Origin: Pseudomonas sp.
Lineage (GTDB): Bacteria; Pseudomonadota; Gammaproteobacteria; Pseudomonadales; Pseudomonadaceae
DNA length: 19,932 nt
Assembly (NCBI GenBank): GCA_007117785.1
Contig: SKFV01000161.1
Coordinates: forward strand, 1-19,932
Direction of reading: 5' to 3'
Numbering within the stretch: position 1 is the first letter of the stretch; each line of letters starts with the position of its first letter. Below are positions 7,128-13,414 of the stretch, piece after piece. A program made the translations under genes and the position numbers. The notes under the pieces were generated by a model, which searched no databases, was not told where the DNA came from, and was given only the letters and a program-made list of their open reading frames with translations.

Positions 7128-7925
7128 ATGGATTGGATACAAGTCATTGTCCTCGCCATTGTGCAGGGCATTACCGAATTCTTACCGATTTCCAGCTCCG
7201 CCCACCTGATTCTGGTACCGGTACTGACTGACTGGGAAGATCAGGGCCTGGCCTTTGACGTGGCGCTGCATCTGGGCAGCCTGGCCGCGGTGATCATCTA
7301 TTTCCGCCAGGATCTGATCAATATGACCCAGAGCTGGACCCGTTCATTCGCCACCCACACGCTGGACGCCGACGCACGCCTGGCCTGGGCAGTGATTCTC
7401 GGCACCATTCCGGTGGGCCTGGCGGCGCTGGCATTCAAGGATGTGATCGAGAACGTGCTGCGTTCACCCATCTATCTGGCCGCTGGTCTGATTGTGTTTG
7501 GCCTGCTGCTGGGCTGGGCCGACTGGCGTCACCGCGGCACCCGCGAAGTCAGCCAGATGACCTGGAAAGATGTCGCCTTTATCGGTATCGCCCAGGCGAT
7601 TGCCCTGTTCCCCGGCACCTCACGCTCGGGCATCACCATTACCGCCGCCTTGCTGCTCGGCCTGAGCCGTGAAGCCGCCGCACGCTTTTCCTTCCTGCTG
7701 TCGATTCCGGTGATCTTTCTTGCCTGTGCGCTGGAAACCAAAGATCTGATCGGAAGTGATGTCGACGTCGACTGGGCCTTTATGGCTGGCGGCGTAATGC
7801 TCTCCGGGATCAGCGCCTATCTGTGCATCCATTACTTCCTGGCCTTTATCAAACGCATCGGTATGCAGCCTTTCGTGATTTACCGTCTGGTGCTGGGTGC
7901 TATGCTGCTGTGGATCTTTCTCTGA
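7128..7925 (+). CDS. uppP: Undecaprenyl-diphosphatase UppP (BacA)
   Basis: This is a 265-residue, all-helical inner-membrane protein. It dephosphorylates undecaprenyl diphosphate to recycle the lipid carrier for peptidoglycan and other surface polymers, and confers bacitracin tolerance when abundant. Both family motifs are present: GITEFLPISSSAHL at residues 14-27 (catalytic Glu17, His26) and FPGTSRSG at 161-168 (catalytic Arg and Ser). The position of the first motif Glu seen in the E. coli enzyme (VEGLTE) is Gln here (VQGITE), a common variant in this family. The start has only a weak ribosome binding site. apbE begins 11 bases after the stop, so the two are probably co-transcribed although no functional link is known. 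Confidence 0.96.
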   Translation: MDWIQVIVLAIVQGITEFLPISSSAHLILVPVLTDWEDQGLAFDVALHLGSLAAVIIYFRQDLINMTQSWTRSFATHTLDADARLAWAVILGTIPVGLAALAFKDVIENVLRSPIYLAAGLIVFGLLLGWADWRHRGTREVSQMTWKDVAFIGIAQAIALFPGTSRSGITITAALLLGLSREAAARFSFLLSIPVIFLACALETKDLIGSDVDVDWAFMAGGVMLSGISAYLCIHYFLAFIKRIGMQPFVIYRLVLGAMLLWIFL

Positions 7926-7936
7926 GGACCTTGACC

Positions 7937-8986
7937 ATGCTGTATCCGCATCGCCTGCTGGCATTGCTGCTGAGTTTTTTCCTGCTGGCCGCCTGCAGCA
8001 GTGAGCCACAGCCGGATCAACACCGCCTGCAGGGCAGCATCTTTGGCAGCTTCTACCAGGTCACTCTGGCCGGCGCCTTTACAGAGGCTGAACTGGAAGC
8101 ACTGCATGCCGGCGTACTGGAAGAAATGCGCGCTGTCGATGCCAGCATGTCCACCTATCGGGATGACTCCGAACTCAGTCAGTTAAATCAGGGCGAACCC
8201 GGTGAATGGGTCCGGGTGTCGCGCTCGTTGCTTACCGTCCTGGAAGCCAGTGAGAAAATCGCTCGCGCCAGTGATGGCGCCTTTGATGTCACTGTGGGTG
8301 GCCTGGTCAACCTGTGGAGCTTCGGCCCCGAGGCCCGCCCATTGGAAACCCCCAGCGACAGCGAGATCGAACGCAGGCTGGCAGAAGTCGGTTACCGCCA
8401 TCTGCAGTTGGACAGAGACGGTCAACGGGTCCAACGCCAACAAGACGTGTATGTTGACCTGTCCGCCATTGCCAAAGGCTATGCGGTGGATCGCGTTTCC
8501 CAGTGGCTGCTGGAACAAGGCATAGATAATCATCTGGTCAATCTGGGTGGCGACCTGCTGGCCATGGGCGTGCGCAGTGACGGCGAACACTGGCGTATCG
8601 GCGTCGAGCTGCCGGACAGCCAGCAAATGGAAGTGGCCCAGCACATACTGCCGGTACGTGACCTGTCAGTTGCTACGTCCGGTGACTATCGCAACTATTT
8701 CGAAGCCGACGGCCAGCGTTATTCGCACACGATTGACCCGCGTACCGGCATGCCGGTGCAGCACCAGCTGGCCTCGGTGACCGTCATGCACCCCTCCAAC
8801 ATGCTGGCCGATGGCTGGGCCACCGCCTTGATGGTACTGGGCACTGACGATGCCCAGGCCATGGCCGAGCAACTGGACCTGAAAGTACTGCTGCTCAGCC
8901 GCAATGAAGCGGGTGGCTGGACCAGCTGGGCATCACCGGCGATGGTTGCGCTCTATGGGGATGAAGCGCTGAAGCCATTGCAGTAG
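7937..8986 (+). CDS. apbE: FAD:protein FMN transferase, ApbE-family lipoprotein
   Basis: The protein has 349 residues from ATG 7937, with GAGGACC six bases upstream. The first 20 residues are a lipoprotein signal peptide with lipobox LAAC; Cys20 is the lipidation site, and Ser follows, favouring outer-membrane sorting. ApbE motifs follow in order: an N-terminal GSFYQVTL, TYRDDSELSQLN, the DLSAIAKGYAVD segment, NLGGDL, ATSGDYRNYF, and HTIDPRTGMP, which carries metal and FAD contacts. The enzyme transfers FMN from FAD to Thr or Ser of periplasmic or membrane targets such as NqrB/NqrC, RnfG or NosR-type proteins. No FMN-binding target domain is encoded in this window. The closest candidate partner class, a NosR/NapH-like polyferredoxin at 11948-13372, lacks an FMN domain. 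The gene lies 11 bases after uppP. Confidence 0.95.
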   Translation: MLYPHRLLALLLSFFLLAACSSEPQPDQHRLQGSIFGSFYQVTLAGAFTEAELEALHAGVLEEMRAVDASMSTYRDDSELSQLNQGEPGEWVRVSRSLLTVLEASEKIARASDGAFDVTVGGLVNLWSFGPEARPLETPSDSEIERRLAEVGYRHLQLDRDGQRVQRQQDVYVDLSAIAKGYAVDRVSQWLLEQGIDNHLVNLGGDLLAMGVRSDGEHWRIGVELPDSQQMEVAQHILPVRDLSVATSGDYRNYFEADGQRYSHTIDPRTGMPVQHQLASVTVMHPSNMLADGWATALMVLGTDDAQAMAEQLDLKVLLLSRNEAGGWTSWASPAMVALYGDEALKPLQ

Positions 8987-9027
8987 CCCCCTCTCCCCAA
9001 CCCCTCTCCCACCAGGGGAGAGGGGCT
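8986..9027. repeat. CTCTCCCC-type palindromic repeat, copy A
   Basis: The left arm GCCCCCTCTCCCC pairs with GGGGAGAGGGGC on the right apart from one extra C, across a 16-base loop (AACCCCTCTCCCACCA). It starts within the apbE stop codon. Palindromes of this CCCCTCTCCC type are dispersed in many proteobacterial genomes; I cannot name the family. It may act as the 3' end structure of the uppP-apbE mRNA, although no T tract follows. Confidence 0.7.
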
Positions 9028-9137
9028 AAACGTGCATTGCCTAAGTCTTTTCTCATACATTGATTCCGCTGAGACGCCTGGGAAAGATGCTCCAAGCTTT
9101 CGCTAATAATGACTCCCCTGTCCCCCGCACAGCCAAA

Positions 9138-9251
9138 GCCCCTCTCCCCTGGCGGGGTGAAGGCGATTAACAGTGAAGCATGCTTCACCCGCCTGAACGC
9201 CTGAAGCGCTGCGAAGGGCCGGGGGGCGCAGGCGGGGTTGGGGAGAGGGCG
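9138..9251. repeat. CTCTCCCC-type repeat, copy B (inverted, about 114 bases)
   Basis: CCCTCTCCCC (9140-9149) and GGGGAGAGGG (9240-9249) are terminal inverted repeats. The element reads as copy A in the opposite orientation: CCCTCTCCCCAACCCC starts its minus strand and AGGGGAGAGGGGCT ends it. About 70 extra bases are inserted between the arms. Inside is a perfect 16-bp palindrome, GTGAAGCA followed by TGCTTCAC (9173-9188). Size and terminal repeats resemble a miniature non-coding mobile element, but no target-site duplication is evident. Confidence 0.6.
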
Positions 9252-9255
9252 GAGT

Positions 9256-9278
9256 AAAAGCCCAAGATACTTGGGCTT
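9256..9278 (-). terminator. Rho-independent terminator of oprC
   Basis: A perfect 9-bp stem (9258-9266 with 9270-9278) with a three-base loop lies ten bases past the oprC stop. On the minus strand it ends in four T residues (two paired, two beyond the stem), a short but plausible U tract. Confidence 0.75.
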
Positions 9279-9287
9279 CAGAATACC

Positions 9288-11351
9288 CTACAAACTCATA
9301 TCCAGCTTCACCCACCAAGCCCGGCCCGGTTCGTTGATCCGGGTTGGTTCCGCAGGAAAACCAAAACCGGCATTACCGGCCATATTCAGGTGTTCGCTGT
9401 AGGCACGATCGAACAGGTTATCGATGCCGGCGCTCAGGCGCACTTGCTCGCTGGCTTTCCACGCAGCATGCACAGATGCCACAGCAAAGCCGCTGCTATC
9501 ACCGAGATCTCGGCCGACTACATTGCCCTGATTCACTGATGTGCGACCTTGCCCCGCAACCCCTCGCAATAGCCCGCCAAAGCTCCAGCTATCCGTCGCC
9601 CAGGTCAACCCCAGCCTGGCATCCAGCGGCGGCATTTGCGGCAAGGGCCGACCATTATCGCGGTTCTTGCCCCAGGCAAAGGCCAGATTGCCGTCCAGCG
9701 ACCACTGCTCACTCAGCGGATACACCCCGCCCAGCTCGGCACCCATAATACGGGCATCGACATTATCTGCCCGACTGTTCTGATGCGGCATGCCGCCCGC
9801 GGCAGGATAGGTAAACAGGATGTAGTCGTCGATACGCCCGGCATAGGCAGAAACCCAGGCCTGGCGACCTTCTTGCTGGTATTGCAGTCCCACATCCAGC
9901 TGCGTGGTGCGCTCAGGATCAATCCCGGTAAAGGCGTTGGTTTCTCCCAGCGGCGCAACGCGGGGTGAAAACAGCTCCCAGTAATCCGGGAAACGTTGCA
10001 CATGCCCCACGCCGGCATAACCCAGCAGGCGTTCACTGAAGCGCTGCTCTACCCGGAAAAACCCAGACGGCAGGGTCTCGTTACGGCTCTGCCCGGCTGT
10101 CGGGTTGGGCATCACCATCATCCCACTGCCCGTTTGCTCACGACCATCACGCGCACGGTGACGGTCCAGACGAACGCCAGTGACCCACTCCCGCTTGGTG
10201 GACGCGCTGTAGGTCGCTTCAGCAAATACGCCATACTGACTGAAGCGTGCATCTTCCAGCCAGGGCAGCTCACGATATGCGCCCTCACCCATGCCACTGC
10301 GGGTGCGATGGCGGTTACGCTGCGCATCAGCGCCCAACTGCAGCGCCCAATCATCCAGCAGCCAGTTAGTACTGAACCGCGCGCCCAGCGTTCGCCGGTC
10401 TACATTGGTCGCCCTTGGCCCCGCCATCATGCCGCTGGTTGGCGGGGTACGCAGGCTGTAATTATCCATAACGTGATCTGCGTAGTTGTAATACAGTTGC
10501 GTGCTAATGCTGGTCAGCCCGTTGTCAGCGAGTTCACGGGTAAAGCGCAGACCGGCGCTCTCGCGTTCGAATTGACTGCCATCCATGCCACGCCCAGCAT
10601 AACGGGCCTCGGCATCACCGCGCCCCAGAGTCAACTCGACCAGGGTATCGCTGTCCGGGGTAAAGCCCATGGCCAGATCCGTGTTCCATTTATCCCAGCG
10701 CGCAGGCACCCGATCACCGTTGCCATCGCGGTAATCATCCGCGCGTGAACGATTGCCGGTCACCCGCAGATAGCCGCTTGGCCCTCCAATGGCGCCGTCC
10801 AGCAGCAGGTCGCGGCGACTGGCCGAGCCTGTCACCGCGGATAGATCCAGCCGCTGACCCGGCGTACTGAAAACCTCCGGGTCACGTTCAAACAAAATGG
10901 TACCGGCGGAATTGCCCGGCCCCCAAGCCACGGTCTGAGGCCCCTTGATCACCGTCAGGCGGTCAAAGGTTTCCGGCGCAATATAGGAGGACGGCGAATC
11001 CATGCGCGAGGGGCAGGCGCCGAGCATTTCCCCACCATTGTTGAGCAAGTTCAAACGCGACCCGAACAGGCCACGCAACACCGGATCATTATTGGTCCCA
11101 CCACCCCGTATGGCACTGAAACCCGGCAGGCTTTTCAGGTAATCACCAGCATCACTGGCTGGCATGGGCTGGCGCGGATTTTTCGGATCGGTCACCAGCG
11201 TCAGAGGAGTTTCCTGATGCACGCCGGTAACCACGACGGGCGCGAGTTTCAACGGATGATCGGCCAATACAGCCGGAGCCAAGAGCATCATAAAGGCAGT
11301 CGAGATACCAGCCAGGCGCGGCAGCGCCTGGCAAACAAAAGCAGTCGTCAT
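9288..11351 (-). CDS. oprC: TonB-dependent copper receptor OprC/NosA
   Basis: The protein has 687 residues from the ATG at 11351. This start gives a clean signal peptide cleaved near Ala30 (VLA|DHP) and has AGGA upstream; the in-frame ATG at 11384 would add 11 residues. The TonB box region (APVVVTG) is followed by the plug, with GGTNNDPVLRGLFGSRL and VIKGPQTVAWGPGNSAGTILFE, both hallmarks of the OprC/NosA copper receptors. The copper ligand pattern described for P. aeruginosa OprC, CxxxM plus HxM, is fully kept: Cys113-x3-Met117 and His293-x-Met295. It imports copper across the outer membrane; NosA in P. stutzeri supplies nitrous oxide reductase. The chain ends in Leu rather than the usual aromatic residue. 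DUF2946 copy 1 lies 63 bases upstream and an ANR/FNR-type promoter precedes both. Confidence 0.95.
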   Translation of the reverse strand: MTTAFVCQALPRLAGISTAFMMLLAPAVLADHPLKLAPVVVTGVHQETPLTLVTDPKNPRQPMPASDAGDYLKSLPGFSAIRGGGTNNDPVLRGLFGSRLNLLNNGGEMLGACPSRMDSPSSYIAPETFDRLTVIKGPQTVAWGPGNSAGTILFERDPEVFSTPGQRLDLSAVTGSASRRDLLLDGAIGGPSGYLRVTGNRSRADDYRDGNGDRVPARWDKWNTDLAMGFTPDSDTLVELTLGRGDAEARYAGRGMDGSQFERESAGLRFTRELADNGLTSISTQLYYNYADHVMDNYSLRTPPTSGMMAGPRATNVDRRTLGARFSTNWLLDDWALQLGADAQRNRHRTRSGMGEGAYRELPWLEDARFSQYGVFAEATYSASTKREWVTGVRLDRHRARDGREQTGSGMMVMPNPTAGQSRNETLPSGFFRVEQRFSERLLGYAGVGHVQRFPDYWELFSPRVAPLGETNAFTGIDPERTTQLDVGLQYQQEGRQAWVSAYAGRIDDYILFTYPAAGGMPHQNSRADNVDARIMGAELGGVYPLSEQWSLDGNLAFAWGKNRDNGRPLPQMPPLDARLGLTWATDSWSFGGLLRGVAGQGRTSVNQGNVVGRDLGDSSGFAVASVHAAWKASEQVRLSAGIDNLFDRAYSEHLNMAGNAGFGFPAEPTRINEPGRAWWVKLDMSL

Positions 11352-11414
11352 TGAGTCATTCCTGTCTAAATACATCAAGGCCACGTCTCTTGACGGGCCA
11401 ATTCAGTTCACGTT

Positions 11415-11807
11415 TCAGGTAATAACGGGAGACGCGCGCGGGCTGGCCGGTGGCCAATGGGGTGGCTGACTGATCAGCGGCAAGGCGCTGGAGGGGTGAA
11501 TCGGGGGATGCCAGCCAGGCGCTGGCGGCAAATGCCAACCCGGGTCCAGCGCCACAAAACTGGCTCCGCTAGAGCATAGCGGGCAATCCGGTGCCAGCAT
11601 GGGCATTTGCGCATGGCCATGCTCGCCATCACCGAGCACGACCCATACGGGTGCTTGCTCGGTCAGCGAACAATAGGCGACCGCAACGGCATCAGGACTC
11701 GGTGCCACCATCGCCGCATGATGCAGGCAGCACAGGTACGTGTTGATAAACACGCACCAGATGAGACCGAGTGCAATCCAGCTACGACGGTTTTGCCTGG
11801 TTGACAT
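11415..11807 (-). CDS. DUF2946 family protein, copy 1 (oprC-linked)
   Basis: This 130-residue protein starts at ATG 11807. A GTG lies directly before it at 11810, but the paralogue at 15457-15849 aligns from the ATG. It has one hydrophobic N-terminal segment (residues 10-30) ending in CCLHH, then Cys46, a Met/His-rich stretch (GEHGHAQMPM, 61-70), a CPLC pair at Cys75/Cys78, and a Pro/His-rich tail (93-121). The product probably faces the periplasm, anchored or secreted. The Cys, His and Met content suits copper binding. A DUF2946 gene precedes oprC in P. aeruginosa too, so the pairing is conserved. The molecular function is unknown; a chaperone passing metal from the receptor is my inference. 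oprC starts 63 bases downstream in the same transcript. Confidence 0.85.
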   Translation of the reverse strand: MSTRQNRRSWIALGLIWCVFINTYLCCLHHAAMVAPSPDAVAVAYCSLTEQAPVWVVLGDGEHGHAQMPMLAPDCPLCSSGASFVALDPGWHLPPAPGWHPPIHPSSALPLISQPPHWPPASPRASPVIT

Positions 11808-11854
11808 CACAGCGGTTAGGGCCTCATGGACTGTGCACCATCACGGGATTGCAC

Positions 11855-11860
11855 ATTTTA
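11855..11860 (-). promoter_or_regulatory. Candidate -10 box of the DUF2946-oprC promoter
   Basis: TAAAAT on the minus strand lies 21 bases downstream of the ANR/FNR-type site. A start near 11848 would put the site centre about 40.5 bases upstream, the position of class II FNR activation. The leader would be about 40 nt. Confidence 0.5.
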
Positions 11861-11881
11861 ATGCGTACGTGCCATCCCGCG

Positions 11882-11895
11882 TTGATCCCGGTCAA
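11882..11895 (-). promoter_or_regulatory. ANR/DNR/FNR-type binding site upstream of DUF2946-oprC
   Basis: TTGACCGGGATCAA on the minus strand matches the TTGAT-N4-ATCAA consensus at nine of ten fixed positions. It lies in the 137-base gap between the polyferredoxin stop and DUF2946 copy 1, with well-placed spacing to a TAAAAT box. It predicts induction when oxygen is low, matching the known anaerobic expression of OprC/NosA in pseudomonads. Confidence 0.6.
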
Positions 11896-11947
11896 TACCG
11901 CCTGAACCAACTGACCTACCTTGACAATGCACCAGCGCGCACCCGGA

Positions 11948-13372
11948 TCAATGCGCATGCCCGCCCCCCGCCGCCGGAGCCAGCAGCTTCAATACCCAGA
12001 TGCCCAGATAGAACCACATGGGCAAACAGGCCAGCGCCCAGACCAGGGTGCGTTGCGGCACAGTGCTCACCCAGTGCCCGGCACGCCGCCAGATCAGCCA
12101 GAAAGTCCATATGATTCCCAGCCAGGGCAAGTAGCCAAGAACCTGCAGCCACAGATCACCCCGCCCGGCAAAGGCGGAAAACTGCCAACCCAGCCCCAGG
12201 AGCGCACCGGTTTCATTCAGCAGCGCGGGGCCGTTGGCGGTGGCAAAGCGGGTTACGGCATGGGGGACCAGGCTGAGGATGGCCACCGGGGCCAGACCGT
12301 AGGCCAGATCGGTACCCAGCGCGTGGGCATCGGCACCGATTACTCGGGCCGCCAAGCGGTAACCATAGAGCGCCAGCGGCACGGTCAGGCCAACGGCAAA
12401 CAACAGCACATACAGGCCCATGAAGCGGAAACTGCTGACCTCTACCCCCAGCGCGCTGTTGGTCCAGCTACCGAGCAGGTTCCAGGGCAAGTGCTCGCGC
12501 CATCCAGTGTGCTGCAGGCCATGCAGGAACTGAATGCCCACCCCGGCCACGGCGAAGATCAGCAACAGCACCCAGAAATCCTGCCGACTGGCGCCCTGCA
12601 TGGGCTGGCCAAGCCGTTTGCCGGGGCGCTGCCACTGCAATTGCACCTTGTTGCAGGCCGGCAGGCAGTCCAGACACAAGGTGCAGCTTTCCGTGTTGTT
12701 GCGCGCCTCGAAGCGGAACGGCGACAGGTGGTACTGACAGGCACTGGCGCAATCAAAGGTGGTGCACTGGCTGCAGGCGCTCTGCTCGGTACCAATGCGC
12801 AAACCACCGACCTTGCCATGCACGGCCAGCACCCGCCCCAGCGGGCAGATATGTTTGCAATAGGCCATATCGGCAAAGAAGAGAAAGCTGGCCAGCGCCA
12901 ACAGGGTAAAGCCGAGGAAATACCAGGCAGTGGCCTGGGTCGAAGCACTCAGCAGACCCGGCATGGTGAAAGCCAGCGCCCAATACCCGAGCAGAATCAG
13001 CACCAGACCAATCCAGGCACCACGCAGGGCACGCGGGAAACGGCGCTTGAGGCCGAACTTCTGAATCCAGCGCCCCATCACCCCGTGCGGGCACAGGGAG
13101 CAGAACACCGGCCCCAGCGTCGGGGTAACAACCGCCGTCAGCAAGGGCCAGAAAATACCCCAGAACAGGAGTACGGTCAGGCCATCACGGCGGTCCGGCA
13201 GCCACAGCCCGAGGCCGATCGCCAAGACCAGCAGGCCCACACTGAGTCCTTGCAGGCTGCGCATGAACCAGGGCCGGCGCAACAGGGCTAATCCCGGCCA
13301 GGCGGTCAGGTCGCGCAGCGCAGGAGTGGTCGGCTGACCGCCACTCCGCGCAATGATCATCTCATCAGACAT
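11948..13372 (-). CDS. Membrane polyferredoxin (NapH/NosR C-terminal-like 4Fe-4S protein)
   Basis: This 474-residue inner-membrane protein has about nine hydrophobic helices, four before and five after a hydrophilic iron-sulfur section. Cysteine motifs are CSLCP (Cys91, Cys94) and CKHICP (Cys172, Cys176), the pairs typical of NapH, NosR and CcoG-type proteins. Two ferredoxin sets follow: Cys200/203/208/212 (C-x2-C-x4-C-x3-C) and Cys230/233/236/240 (C-x2-C-x2-C-x3-C), predicting two [4Fe-4S] clusters. It lacks the periplasmic FMN-binding domain of NosR and is longer than NapH, with extra C-terminal helices. The ATG at 13372 has AGGAG seven bases upstream. It follows the TonB receptor by 42 bases, so it probably moves electrons across the membrane for metal or chelate reduction after uptake. 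This role is inference. The C-terminus (GGGHAH) is His-tipped. Confidence 0.85.
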   Translation of the reverse strand: MSDEMIIARSGGQPTTPALRDLTAWPGLALLRRPWFMRSLQGLSVGLLVLAIGLGLWLPDRRDGLTVLLFWGIFWPLLTAVVTPTLGPVFCSLCPHGVMGRWIQKFGLKRRFPRALRGAWIGLVLILLGYWALAFTMPGLLSASTQATAWYFLGFTLLALASFLFFADMAYCKHICPLGRVLAVHGKVGGLRIGTEQSACSQCTTFDCASACQYHLSPFRFEARNNTESCTLCLDCLPACNKVQLQWQRPGKRLGQPMQGASRQDFWVLLLIFAVAGVGIQFLHGLQHTGWREHLPWNLLGSWTNSALGVEVSSFRFMGLYVLLFAVGLTVPLALYGYRLAARVIGADAHALGTDLAYGLAPVAILSLVPHAVTRFATANGPALLNETGALLGLGWQFSAFAGRGDLWLQVLGYLPWLGIIWTFWLIWRRAGHWVSTVPQRTLVWALACLPMWFYLGIWVLKLLAPAAGGGHAH

Positions 13373-13385
13373 TGTTATTCTCCTG

Positions 13386-13405
13386 CCCCGTTACGGATAA
13401 CGGGG
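13386..13405 (-). promoter_or_regulatory. Intercistronic hairpin between TonB receptor 2 and the polyferredoxin
   Basis: CCCCGTTA (13386-13393) and TAACGGGG (13398-13405) form a perfect 8-bp stem with a four-base loop. It occupies the 42-base gap and ends immediately before the polyferredoxin ribosome binding site. No T tract follows, so a role in mRNA processing or differential stability is more likely than termination. Confidence 0.55.
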
Positions 13406-13414
13406 CTGTGCGCC

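Larger units (their letters stand above)
8987..9287. other. 301-base gap between apbE and oprC: two inverted CTCTCCCC repeats and the oprC terminator
   Basis: The gap begins with a repeat that overlaps the apbE stop (8986-9027). After about 110 bases with no recognisable gene comes a longer copy in inverted orientation (9138-9251), and then the oprC terminator. Short open frames across it have no family likeness and run through the repeats, so I call no gene. Confidence 0.75.

Noticed and set aside
8895..9188. Minus-strand open frame of 97 codons across the apbE end and the repeats
   Set aside because: It runs through the CTCTCCCC repeats and antisense to apbE, with no family likeness.
11921..13291. 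Long plus-strand open frame (456 codons) opposite the polyferredoxin gene
   Set aside because: It is rich in Gln, Gly and Pro with no hydrophobic or family pattern, as expected of the antisense of a high-G+C membrane protein gene. The opposite strand has clear cysteine motifs and helices.
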